In this document: piece by piece, positions 24,436-32,307 of the stretch
How the letters are laid out: each line of letters opens with the position of its first letter
Position numbering within the stretch: the first letter of the stretch is position 1
Origin: an uncultured Bacilli bacterium
GTDB lineage: Bacteria > Bacillota_I > Bacilli_A > RFN20 > CAG-288
DNA: 64,000 nt
Reading direction: 5' to 3'
Assembly (NCBI GenBank): GCA_944349335.1
Contig: CALVMW010000002.1
Span: forward strand, 151,169 to 215,168
Made by a program: the position numbers and the translations under genes
Notes under the pieces: generated by a model
What the model was told of the DNA's origin: nothing
Databases searched by the model: none
What the model saw: the letters and a program-made list of their open reading frames with translations, nothing else

Positions 24436-25161
24436 ATGGACGATGCGATTCTATCTTTAGTTGACAAGTACAATGGGTATGGCATAGCTTTGTTTACCCT
24501 AATAACAATATTTGTTGCTGGTGTTTTATCTTCTTTCTTTGGTTTAGAAAGAGAGTTAAGAGGACAATCAGCAGGCTTACGAACTCACGTTTTATTATCC
24601 GTAGGTTCATCTTTGATGATGACTATTTCGATCTATGCGATTAGAGCAGTTGGCGTCGAGTTTGATGCTGCCCGGATTGGCGCAGCCGTTGTCGGCGGCA
24701 TCGGTTTTATTGGTGCCGGCTGTATCTTTAAAATCGGATTTAATGTCAAAGGTTTAACTACCGGAGCTACTCTTTGGATGTGTGGTGGTATCGGTTTAGC
24801 TTGTGGTTCTGGTTTTGTTTTAGAAGCGATCATCGCCACTGTTATTGCTCTTTTCTTCTTAATCGGTTTAGTCTATGTTGAAAAAATAATCGATAAAAGA
24901 GCTCCACAAGTTAAAATATTCTGTAAGAGCGATATACCGATTCTTTCACTTATTCATCAAAAAGCAGATGAAAATAATCTTATTATTAAAAATATCGATT
25001 CTGAAAGCACAGTTGATAAGGATGGAAATAAAATAATAATTGTTTCTATTTACTTTGCTTATAAATCTAATAAAATAGCAGTCGATACTTTCTGTGAGTA
25101 TTTTAAGATACATGAAGAATTAGTTAGTGTCTCTTATAGTAAATTTAAAAAGGATAGATGA
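24436..25161 (+). CDS. MgtC/SapB family membrane protein
   Basis: 241 residues. The MgtC core is clear: FGLERELRGQSAGLRTHVLLSVGSS (about residues 35-59), ARIGAAVVGGIGFIGAGCI (about 80-98) and GLTTGATLWMCGGIGLACG (about 106-124). The C-terminal ~80 residues form a soluble ACT-like domain. MgtC proteins modulate magnesium and phosphate/ATP homeostasis and support survival in hosts; most Firmicutes homologues are uncharacterised. It is the first gene of a pair, overlapping the next gene by 4 nt, with a cre-like site upstream. Confidence 0.92.
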   Translation: MDDAILSLVDKYNGYGIALFTLITIFVAGVLSSFFGLERELRGQSAGLRTHVLLSVGSSLMMTISIYAIRAVGVEFDAARIGAAVVGGIGFIGAGCIFKIGFNVKGLTTGATLWMCGGIGLACGSGFVLEAIIATVIALFFLIGLVYVEKIIDKRAPQVKIFCKSDIPILSLIHQKADENNLIIKNIDSESTVDKDGNKIIIVSIYFAYKSNKIAVDTFCEYFKIHEELVSVSYSKFKKDR

Positions 25162-25823
25162 TGGAAAAAGATAGAAAATTGACCCTCTATTTCGATGATA
25201 AAAAATATAAAGATAATATTAATATCGATTTATTTTTAATGGGAGGAAGAAAACATGAGTTATCTCTTCTTTCTTCTCCTAAAGCTGAACTAGAAGATTT
25301 AAGTATCACTTCTGATTATCAAGTTATTTATACTGATAAAAAAGTTTTAATCGATTTAACATCAGTAAAAGAAGATAAGGAAAGTTATCTACTTTTTAAA
25401 TCATCTAAATTACAATTTTTAAATCCAAGTTTTAAACTTCACATTTTTAAACCTGTCGATTTAAAAGATTTATGTGGTAGTTATTATGTCGATAGTAATA
25501 AAGAACAAAAAGTGATTATCACTTTAGATGAGATTAAAATCGATCTAGCAGATAGAATTGATTCTTTACCTATATTTGTCGGTAAAAATCCTCATTTTGA
25601 TAAGTTATCTACACTTATTACAGCTAGTTTTTCTAGTGTAGAAATAGAAGGCATCAATTACGCTATTACTCCTACTATTCATTATGATGGCATCAATAAA
25701 AGAATTGAGATAGCTGTTTTATTAGAAGCGTATTCTGATATTGGAAGCGAGAATTATTATTCTATCGGTCTAGGTGATGAGGATGCGATAACTTCTTATT
25801 CTCACTTAATCTCTTGTAAATAA
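25158..25823 (+). CDS. Hypothetical protein coupled to mgtC
   Basis: 221 residues, not recognised. It has no signal peptide and no membrane helix, is rich in Lys, Asp and Leu, and looks beta-rich (alternating hydrophobic strands such as VLIDLTSV and QKVIITLDEIKIDL). It may start at ATG 25158 or at the next codon, also ATG. Its start overlaps the mgtC stop, so it is translationally coupled. Its last 22 nt overlap the convergent amylase gene on the opposite strand. A cytoplasmic partner of MgtC is a guess from context only. Confidence 0.6.
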   Translation: MMEKDRKLTLYFDDKKYKDNINIDLFLMGGRKHELSLLSSPKAELEDLSITSDYQVIYTDKKVLIDLTSVKEDKESYLLFKSSKLQFLNPSFKLHIFKPVDLKDLCGSYYVDSNKEQKVIITLDEIKIDLADRIDSLPIFVGKNPHFDKLSTLITASFSSVEIEGINYAITPTIHYDGINKRIEIAVLLEAYSDIGSENYYSIGLGDEDAITSYSHLISCK

Positions 25824-27094
25824 AGAGGAGAGGAAAGAGTTAACTTCTTTCCTTTTTTAACTGTTATTTTTTTATTACTTAAAAGATCAAGATATTCTCC
25901 CTCCGCAATGTGATCAATTTTAATATCGATATCTTTCTCAGTAAAATTAAATAATCCGTATTCTTTTCTTTGATCTTTATAGGTATTGATAACTAACATA
26001 TAATTTTCTTCAGTAAAAGGATAATAAGAAGTTAAAAGATTAATATTTTCTTTTCTGTGCTTTAAGCTGATGAGCTTCTTATAGAAATCAAAATATTTTT
26101 TATTAGTGATATCTAAATTGATAGTTTCTTTTTCAAAGAGTGAATTGTATTTTTTTAAACCTACTTCTTGTCCTTGATAAATGAAGGCTGGTCCTCTTGT
26201 AAAGAAAGAATAAGCCGATAGATTATAAGCGACATTCATCTTTTTTGAGTAAGAACATATTCTCTTATTATCGTGATTTTCAAGGGTTCTCACTATAGAG
26301 TTATCAGATGGTAAATTGTTTTCTTCATCATTTAAAGCAAGTTTATAAAGGTTTAAATCTTCTAGCGATCTACTTTGCATATATTTTGTAAAGTGAACAA
26401 AACTTGCATAATTATAGAATGTGTCACAACTCGCTTCAGCTAACTCAGCATTAGAATAGGCTTTATAACCATGTGAGCGAATAGAAGATAAAAAATCAGG
26501 AGAAATCGATTCAACTAAAAATAGAGAATCGCTACCTAAATAACGCCTAGCAGCTTTATAGAATGAGGAAGGAATTAATGAACCGACGTCAAAGCGGAAG
26601 CCATCAATTCCTAAATCAGCGTAATAATTTAAAATCGAACAAAAATATTTTGTGACTTTTTTATTTTGATAATCAAAGTCATAAACATCTGACCAATCAG
26701 CTACTTTTCTTGTAAAATTGCCTTTATCATCTTTTAAATAAAAGTCAGGAGCTTCTTTTAATAGATTATTGTCACAACCTGAATGATTAAAGACCATATC
26801 TAACATGACTTTAATACCTTTTTCATGTGCCGAAAGAATAATCTTTTTTAAATCGTTGATTGTTCCTAATAAAGGATCGATCTTTTTATAGTTAGCTATC
26901 GCATAAGGTGAACCATAGCTACCTTTTCTATTGATTTTTGAGATAGGATAGATAGGCATAAGATAGAGAATATCGACACCTAACTTTTTAAAGTAATCAA
27001 TCTTTTTTAAGACAGATGAAAGAGTACCATCTTTTGGAAAATCTCTTACAAATACTTGATAGATAACTTTGCTGTTTAGTTCTCTTTTTGCCAT
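25802..27094 (-). CDS. GH13 alpha-amylase family glycosidase (cytoplasmic)
   Basis: 430 residues of the (beta/alpha)8 GH13 family. The conserved regions are present: DMVFNHSG (about 98-105), GFRFDVGSLI with the nucleophile Asp (about 163-172), LFLVESIS with the acid/base Glu (about 196-203), and ENHDNKR with the transition-state Asp (about 274-280). The YQVFVRDFPKDGTL opening and small size suggest an oligo-glucan hydrolase or transferase acting on maltodextrin inside the cell; there is no signal peptide. It is divergent from malQ with 61 nt between starts, so the two probably share a regulatory region. It serves the same glycogen/maltodextrin pathway as glgB and glgP downstream. Confidence 0.9.
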   Translation of the reverse strand: MAKRELNSKVIYQVFVRDFPKDGTLSSVLKKIDYFKKLGVDILYLMPIYPISKINRKGSYGSPYAIANYKKIDPLLGTINDLKKIILSAHEKGIKVMLDMVFNHSGCDNNLLKEAPDFYLKDDKGNFTRKVADWSDVYDFDYQNKKVTKYFCSILNYYADLGIDGFRFDVGSLIPSSFYKAARRYLGSDSLFLVESISPDFLSSIRSHGYKAYSNAELAEASCDTFYNYASFVHFTKYMQSRSLEDLNLYKLALNDEENNLPSDNSIVRTLENHDNKRICSYSKKMNVAYNLSAYSFFTRGPAFIYQGQEVGLKKYNSLFEKETINLDITNKKYFDFYKKLISLKHRKENINLLTSYYPFTEENYMLVINTYKDQRKEYGLFNFTEKDIDIKIDHIAEGEYLDLLSNKKITVKKGKKLTLSSPLYLQEIK

Positions 27095-27155
27095 AAATAT
27101 TTCTCCTTATTTTATTACTATGTTATCATAGTATAATAATAACAGGTGCAAATAT

Positions 27156-28655
27156 ATGGAAAATAAAAGAAAAGCAGGTGTTCTCCTTCATATCTCCTCC
27201 TTACCATCAGCTCATGGTATAGGTACATTAGGAAAAGAAGCATATAAGTTTGTTGATTTTTTAGCTGAGTCGAAGATGTCTTATTGGCAGATTCTTCCTT
27301 TAAATGTCACTAGTTATGGTGATTCTCCTTATCAATCTCCTTCTTCAACAGGTTTAAACTACTATTTTATTGATCTAGATACTTTAGTAGATAAAGGCTT
27401 ATTAAAAGAAGAAGAAATAGATGATAGTAAATTATATATTGATGAGACAAGAGTCAATTATGGGATGCTATTTAATAGCCGTATCTCTATATTAGAGAAA
27501 GCTTTTTCTCGTTTTGATAAACAAGATAGAGATTTTCTAAAATTTGAAGAAGAAGGTAAATATCGCGATTTTGCCTTCTATATGACTTTAAAAATTTTAA
27601 ATGATTATCGTCCGCATTATCAGTGGAGTGAACATTATCGTCATTATTCAAAAGAATTAGAAGAAGAAATTATTTTAACTCATCATGATACTTATCTATT
27701 CTATGTTTGGACACAGTACGAATTTCTTTTAGAGTACAATAAACTTATTTCTTATGCTCATTCTAAAGGTATATCTATTATCGGTGATATGCCATTATAT
27801 TTAGCTTATGATTCATTAGAATTTTATAAGTATCCTGATCTCTTTTTAGTCGATAATGATTATAAACCGACTTTAGTTGCTGGCTGTCCGCCAGATTACT
27901 TTGCTCCCAAAGGTCAGCTTTGGGGCAATCCTATCTATGATTGGCAAAGCATGGAGAAGGATGGCTATTCTTGGTTTAGAAAGAGATTGATGAATAACTT
28001 TGAACACTTTGATGTTTTAAGAATCGATCACTTTAGAGGTTTAGCTGCTTATTACACTATTAAATATGGGGCTGAGGATGCTGTTATCGGTAAATGGGTT
28101 AAAGGACCTGGTAGTAAATTATTTGATGGTTTACTCGATTTACCTATCATCGCTGAGGATTTAGGTTTTATTGATGATGAAGCTAGAAAACTATTAAAAG
28201 AGACAAAATATCCTGGAATGAAAGTTTTAGAATTCGCTTTTGATGGTGATGAAACTAATGAACATAAACCCTCAAATTGCCAAGAAAATTATTTCTGCTA
28301 TACCGGCACTCATGATAATATGTCCTTAGTTGGATATATATCTAGTCTTTCAAAAGAAGGCTTAGAGACTTTAGCAAAAGATGTCGAAAGTGAGTGTAAG
28401 AAACTAAATGTCGAATTTAAGGGTGATAATATTAAGGAACTTGCTTTCAGTATCACTATTTTAGCCTTAAATACAGCTTGTAGAACAGCTATTTTACCGA
28501 TGCAAGATATTCTATTAAGCGGTAATGAAACAAGGATGAATACTCCTTCTATCCTTTCAGATAAAAACTGGGTTTACAGGATAAAAAAGGAAGATTTAAA
28601 TAGTGAATTAAGTAGTAAGTTAGCTAATATGGTAGTAAATTCTAAACGTGGATGA
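27156..28655 (+). CDS. malQ: 4-alpha-glucanotransferase (amylomaltase)
   Basis: 499 residues, normal for MalQ (GH77). Motifs: RKAGVLLHISSLPSAHGIGTLG at the start, YGDSPYQSPSSTGLNYYFI, the nucleophile in LRIDHFRGL, the acid/base in IIAEDLG, and GTHDNMS for the third Asp. It disproportionates maltodextrins so that glycogen phosphorylase and amylase products can be used. A TATAAT lies upstream (about 27137). It overlaps the following unknown gene by 4 nt. Confidence 0.95.
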   Translation: MENKRKAGVLLHISSLPSAHGIGTLGKEAYKFVDFLAESKMSYWQILPLNVTSYGDSPYQSPSSTGLNYYFIDLDTLVDKGLLKEEEIDDSKLYIDETRVNYGMLFNSRISILEKAFSRFDKQDRDFLKFEEEGKYRDFAFYMTLKILNDYRPHYQWSEHYRHYSKELEEEIILTHHDTYLFYVWTQYEFLLEYNKLISYAHSKGISIIGDMPLYLAYDSLEFYKYPDLFLVDNDYKPTLVAGCPPDYFAPKGQLWGNPIYDWQSMEKDGYSWFRKRLMNNFEHFDVLRIDHFRGLAAYYTIKYGAEDAVIGKWVKGPGSKLFDGLLDLPIIAEDLGFIDDEARKLLKETKYPGMKVLEFAFDGDETNEHKPSNCQENYFCYTGTHDNMSLVGYISSLSKEGLETLAKDVESECKKLNVEFKGDNIKELAFSITILALNTACRTAILPMQDILLSGNETRMNTPSILSDKNWVYRIKKEDLNSELSSKLANMVVNSKRG

Positions 28656-29542
28656 AGTTTTTAACATATTTTAAGAGTATAGATAAATACACTCTATTCT
28701 CACCAATAGGAGACAATTTCTTATTAAAGGATGATAAGAATCTTTATCTATTAAATGATAGTTTAAAGAATATTCTCTTTCAGACTTCTTTTCCTTATTT
28801 TTCTGATGTGATTAAAAAAGATGAAAAAGATCATCTATTTTTACTTTTACTTCCATTCAATCAAAAGAAGGAGACGATATTTCAATCTGATAATCTTAGC
28901 CCAGTATTTTCAATAGCTAACCTTACAATTCTTAAAGATACTATAATCAAAGATGTAATTTTACATAATGGAAATATTATTATCCTTTATGATTTTAATA
29001 AGAAGACACAACTTTTAGTCTATGAATTAAATAGTGGAACACAAGAAGTATATTTTTTCGAAGATGAATTTCATTTTGATCATCTCAGTTACTCCAGTTT
29101 TTTAAATTGTTTACTTCTTTATTCTAGTAATGAAGTAGCTATATTTAGTGAAAAAAAGATTATTTCATCTATAAAACTTCCACCGTTTAAAAAGATATTT
29201 TTAACAAGAAAAAATCCTGTTTATATATCTTTAGAGGAAAAAAGAATAGCTGTCTATTCAAAAAACGGAAAATTGATCGCTTCAGTTGATAATTACATTG
29301 GAAAAGATGATTGTGATGTAGATTTTTTAGTTGATGAGAAAAGGGAGTTAATTTTTGTTGTCACTTACAATGATAACTTAAAAATTAGCCGCTTATCTAT
29401 TCTTTCATATGTGAATTTTACATTATTAGAGAGTATAGTCATTAAAAAAAGAGTCGTATCTCTTAGCGAAGATAAAAATTATTTAATTTTAAATTATATA
29501 GGCGGAGTGAAAGTCTATCGATTTAAAGAAAAAAAGAATTAA
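28652..29542 (+). CDS. Hypothetical beta-propeller-like protein coupled to malQ
   Basis: 296 residues, not recognised. No signal peptide is visible. Successive short blades of four beta strands can be read (NLYLLNDSLKNILF, NIIILYDFNKKTQLLVYELNSG, KRIAVYSKNGKLIASVDN, NLKISRLSILSY, NYLILNYIGGVKVYRF), which suggests a WD40-like propeller. That is inference from the pattern, not from a family match. It is translationally coupled to malQ through an ATGA overlap, so a role in carbohydrate metabolism or its control is possible. Confidence 0.5.
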   Translation: MKFLTYFKSIDKYTLFSPIGDNFLLKDDKNLYLLNDSLKNILFQTSFPYFSDVIKKDEKDHLFLLLLPFNQKKETIFQSDNLSPVFSIANLTILKDTIIKDVILHNGNIIILYDFNKKTQLLVYELNSGTQEVYFFEDEFHFDHLSYSSFLNCLLLYSSNEVAIFSEKKIISSIKLPPFKKIFLTRKNPVYISLEEKRIAVYSKNGKLIASVDNYIGKDDCDVDFLVDEKRELIFVVTYNDNLKISRLSILSYVNFTLLESIVIKKRVVSLSEDKNYLILNYIGGVKVYRFKEKKN

Positions 29543-29548
29543 AATATC

Positions 29549-29577
29549 TTGCTAAATAAATATAGTTTTGCTAAAAT
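29549..29577 (+). promoter_or_regulatory. Promoter of rpsD
   Basis: TTGCTA (29549-29554), a 17-nt spacer and TAAAAT (29572-29577). Confidence 0.6.
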
Positions 29578-29584
29578 ACCTCTT

Positions 29585-29715
29585 GCTTTAGTAGCACGTT
29601 AGATAGCTTTTTGTCCGATGACGCCATATAAAGTAGCTTGGCTACGCAAGCGAACGACGTTCATCCGAAAAAGAATGATCTACGTCCTATCATTGCATCA
29701 GTGCATAATGAAAGG
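29585..29715 (+). promoter_or_regulatory. Structured rpsD leader, possible S4 autoregulation
   Basis: About 135 nt of untranslated leader with several GC-richer paired segments (for example GTAGCTTGGCTAC and GATGACG...CGTTCATC), unlike normal spacers in this genome. Firmicutes rpsD mRNAs often carry an S4-binding leader, so I infer this one does too; I could not fold it fully. Confidence 0.45.
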
Positions 29716-29723
29716 AGAAAACT

Positions 29724-30335
29724 ATGTCACGTTACACTGGACCTGTCTGGAAAAAATCTAGACGTTTAGGTTATTCTATCCTTGGAACTGGAGAAGAATT
29801 ACAAAAGAGAACTACTGTTCCTGGACAACATGGAGATGCTCGTCCTAAAAAGAAGACTGAATACGGCACTCAGCTTACTGAAAAACAAAAGTTACGTTTC
29901 ACTTATGGCGTTTCTGAAAAGCAATTCCGCCGTCTCTTCTTAATCGCTAAGAAAGATAAAACCAAAGTCACAGGTGTTTACTTCTTACAAATTTTGGAGT
30001 CACGCCTTGATAATCTTGTCTACCGTTTAGGTTTTGCTACAACAAGAAAACAAGCTCGTCAGTTAGTTACTCATGGTCACGTTACGGTCAATGGTAAGAA
30101 AGTCGATATTCCTTCCTATCTCTGCTCTTTAGGTGATAATATCGCTATTAAAGATAGTTCTAAGAATCTTAAGATCATCAAAGAAGCTATCGATAAGAAA
30201 CCTTCTATTCCTGCCTTTGTCACATCTGATCCTAATAAAGTTGAAGGCTCTTTCGTCCGTTATCCTGAAAGAAATGAACTTTATGCCGATATCGATGAGG
30301 CTCAGGTCGTCGAATTCTACAACCGTAAGATTTAG
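29724..30335 (+). CDS. rpsD: 30S ribosomal protein S4
   Basis: 203 residues, normal for S4. It starts MSRYTGPVWKKSRRLGYSI and has the S4 RNA-binding domain with SRLDNLVYRLGFA and ARQLVTHGHVTVNG (about residues 93-128). S4 binds 16S rRNA early in 30S assembly. AAAGGAG precedes the ATG at good spacing. It stands alone with its own promoter and leader, as is usual in Firmicutes, and is followed by tRNA-His. Confidence 0.98.
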   Translation: MSRYTGPVWKKSRRLGYSILGTGEELQKRTTVPGQHGDARPKKKTEYGTQLTEKQKLRFTYGVSEKQFRRLFLIAKKDKTKVTGVYFLQILESRLDNLVYRLGFATTRKQARQLVTHGHVTVNGKKVDIPSYLCSLGDNIAIKDSSKNLKIIKEAIDKKPSIPAFVTSDPNKVEGSFVRYPERNELYADIDEAQVVEFYNRKI

Positions 30336-30363
30336 TTTTCAAGGCTCTTTTGAGCCTTTACAT

Positions 30364-30440
30364 GGCGGCTATGGTGAAGTGGTTAACACAAACGGCTGTG
30401 AACCGTTCATTCATGGGTTCAAGTCCCATTAGCCGCCCCA
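30364..30440 (+). tRNA. tRNA-His (GTG)
   Basis: The acceptor carries the extra G-1 of tRNA-His (GGCGGCTA). The anticodon stem AACGG/CCGTT encloses CTGTGAA (anticodon GTG), the T arm is GGGTTCAAGTCCC, and CCA is encoded. It lies 28 nt after rpsD with no terminator between, so it may be on the same transcript. Confidence 0.95.
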
Positions 30441-30451
30441 AGTTGTTTATT

Positions 30452-30483
30452 AACTCAAGTAGCTAAATACTTGAGTTTTTTTA
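30452..30483 (+). terminator. Terminator after tRNA-His
   Basis: AACTCAAGTA pairs with TACTTGAGTT, followed by seven T. Confidence 0.85.
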
Positions 30484-30752
30484 TTATTAAAAGTATGTTG
30501 AATATTTATTTTTTAATACTTCTTTACTAAAATGTTTTGAATAATATCTAATCAATGATTTTTTAGAGCTAAATGGTGAAAATAATAATACTAATCCATA
30601 AATAGGAAGATAAATAATATAAAAGCATAAAAAGAATATTCAATATAAAGGTATAAGAATGATAGGAAAATAATCTGGTATAAATTTTAACTTTATCATT
30701 GACTTTACTCCTTTCTATCACTATACTTATTCCAATCAACATTCTGTTGAGC
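30484..30752. other. Gap without a supported gene
   Basis: About 270 AT-rich bases. A minus-strand frame crosses it (30569-30811), but I do not accept it as a gene: no ribosome binding site, and its first part merely reads the tandem repeat. Confidence 0.5.
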
Positions 30753-30812
30753 GTGACCAGGTAAGCGTTCGCCCCTGGCATTGTGACCGGGTGTGTTAAG
30801 TCCCCCGGCATT
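30753..30812. repeat. Two 30-bp imperfect tandem repeats, each a hairpin
   Basis: Both units begin GTGACC and end GGCATT. Unit 1 (30753-30782) has arms CCAGG/CCTGG; unit 2 (30783-30812) has arms CCGGG/CCCGG. The arm changes are compensatory, so the hairpin is kept. Base composition is far richer in GC than the surroundings. It may be an orphan transposase-binding end or an imported small element; no transposase is present. Confidence 0.6.
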
Positions 30813-31050
30813 TTTATTTATAAATTATTTTTAAATATTTATATTGTTTTATATTTATATAAGAAAATAAGTAAATTAAATAATATGATACAAATTAATT
30901 TTTTTATACTAAGATAAAATAGTAAATAATTATAAGAATTCGATGATACAATTTCATCTAATTTATATAAAATTATGTTATTAGTTTTATCAACGATGTT
31001 TAGATTAGTTATATATTGTATATTATAATATTAGTGATTTTTATTGATAA
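30813..31050. other. AT-rich gap before the GNAT gene
   Basis: About 240 bases of very AT-rich DNA that must hold the promoter of the next gene. I see no coding frame or RNA. Confidence 0.5.
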
Positions 31051-31062
31051 GTGGTGATAAAA

Positions 31063-31509
31063 ATGAAAATTGAATTGAGAAAATATCAATTAACAGATAT
31101 TGATGAGATTGTTAGTATATTTAAAGAATCGATATTAGGTACGTGCAACAATGATTATAATGAGTTACAAATGGATGCTTGGTTATCAGGAGTTGATAAA
31201 GAAAAGTGGAATGAAGTTTTTTTGAATCATTATTCGCTTGTTGCATTATGCTGCGGGAAAATAGTTGGGTACGGTGATATTTCAAAGGAAGGATATATAA
31301 ACCATTTATATGTATTGCCTCTTTATCAAAATAAAGGTATAGCTACTTTAATAGTTGATGAACTTGAGAGAATATCTAATTGTCAAATAACTGTTGATGC
31401 TTCTATTACTGCTTTGCCTTTTTTTATTAATCGAGGTTATAAGATAATAAAAAAACAGACCGTTTATAGAAGAGGAGCTGCTCTAATTAATTATAAAATG
31501 AAAAAATAA
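31063..31509 (+). CDS. GNAT family N-acetyltransferase
   Basis: 148 residues from the ATG at 31063, preceded by a GTGGTGAT-type site; an in-frame GTG at 31051 would add four residues. The acetyl-CoA motif is LYVLPLYQNKGIATLIVDELE (N-K-G-I-A loop near residue 92), and the C-terminal ALPFFINRGYKI motif is typical. The acceptor is unknown. The short form without an added domain resembles YafP/small-molecule acetyltransferases. Flanked by orphan repeats, it is likely accessory. Confidence 0.85.
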   Translation: MKIELRKYQLTDIDEIVSIFKESILGTCNNDYNELQMDAWLSGVDKEKWNEVFLNHYSLVALCCGKIVGYGDISKEGYINHLYVLPLYQNKGIATLIVDELERISNCQITVDASITALPFFINRGYKIIKKQTVYRRGAALINYKMKK

Positions 31510-31572
31510 TCTTTATTCTTGTGTATATATATAAAATCCGATATAATCATCTTTAAATAAGGGGTATTGAAT

Positions 31573-31842
31573 ATGGCATATATCTTAAGTGATGACTCAG
31601 TAGAATTAATAAAAGAAATTAAAAAGGATGCTAATAAACCTTTTAAGATTACTAATAAAGATGAATTATTAGAGTTTGCTATGGGTGTCTCTATTATAAT
31701 GATGGGACTTCAATTCCAAAATAAAAAAAATAAATTATCTAGTGAACATGAAGCTTATTTTGGGAGACTTACTTCTTTGATGAATGAATTAAAAGAACAT
31801 CAAGATGATATTGATTACGAAGACTTAAATAGGCGCCTTTAA
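31573..31842 (+). CDS. Small helical hypothetical protein
   Basis: 89 residues from the ATG at 31573 (AAGGGG site 8 nt upstream); an in-frame TTG at 31567 is less likely. The protein is charged and helical (MAYILSDDSVELIKEIKK..., ending DIDYEDLNRRL), has no Cys and no membrane segment. The layout resembles small DNA-associated or toxin/antitoxin-associated proteins, but I recognise no family. It has its own promoter region and terminator. Confidence 0.6.
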   Translation: MAYILSDDSVELIKEIKKDANKPFKITNKDELLEFAMGVSIIMMGLQFQNKKNKLSSEHEAYFGRLTSLMNELKEHQDDIDYEDLNRRL

Positions 31843-31860
31843 GATTAAAATGATAAATCA

Positions 31861-31884
31861 GAGACCATTTAGGTCTCTTTTTTT
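31861..31884 (+). terminator. Intrinsic terminator
   Basis: GAGACC, loop ATTTA, GGTCTC, then seven T. Confidence 0.85.
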
Positions 31885-32032
31885 ATTTTAAAGAATAAAA
31901 ATTTATAGATATATTCATTTATTAAATTGGTTGTTAATAATTTAAGCCTATGAGGTATAAAATTGTAGGTATTAATATTTCCCTTGATAGTTTTATAAAT
32001 ATGATAAAATAATAATAGTGGAGGATTGTTTT

Positions 32033-32260
32033 ATGAAAAAATGGTTTAACAAGCAGTCCCGCATCATTCAAATCTTACTTCTTCTCATTCCTGTCGTTAA
32101 TTGGATTATTGAAATTGGAGTGAGATGGAGTAACTGGGCAGAAAAGAGAGGTTTCTTACGTTTCTTACTCGCCATTATTGTTACTCTCTTCGGCATCGTT
32201 TTTGGTTATCTCGATTTGATTTGGTGCTTGCTTTTCAAACATCTTTTATTTGCAAAGTAA
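32033..32260 (+). CDS. Small two-helix membrane protein
   Basis: 75 residues from the ATG at 32033, chosen because GGAGG lies at good spacing (a start further upstream would contain that site). Two hydrophobic helices (IIQILLLLIPVVNWIIEIGV and FLLAIIVTLFGIVFGYLDLIWCLL) flank a basic loop WSNWAEKRG. I have seen similar small proteins in gut Firmicutes but no function is known. Base composition is less AT-rich than its neighbours. A terminator follows at once. Confidence 0.65.
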   Translation: MKKWFNKQSRIIQILLLLIPVVNWIIEIGVRWSNWAEKRGFLRFLLAIIVTLFGIVFGYLDLIWCLLFKHLLFAK

Positions 32261-32267
32261 AAATCTT

Positions 32268-32293
32268 AAAGCCGCCTAATAAGCGGCTTTTTT
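32268..32293 (+). terminator. Intrinsic terminator
   Basis: AAAGCCGC pairs with GCGGCTTT, then T run. The GGAGG site of the next gene lies immediately after it. Confidence 0.85.
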
Positions 32294-32307
32294 GGAGGAT
32301 AAAAAAT

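Noticed and set aside
30133..30432. 99-residue plus-strand frame
   Set aside because: Out-of-frame shadow of rpsD running into tRNA-His.
30569..30811. 80-residue minus-strand frame starting MPGDLTHPV
   Set aside because: No ribosome binding site, its first residues only translate the tandem hairpin repeats, and the rest is low-complexity AT-rich sequence.
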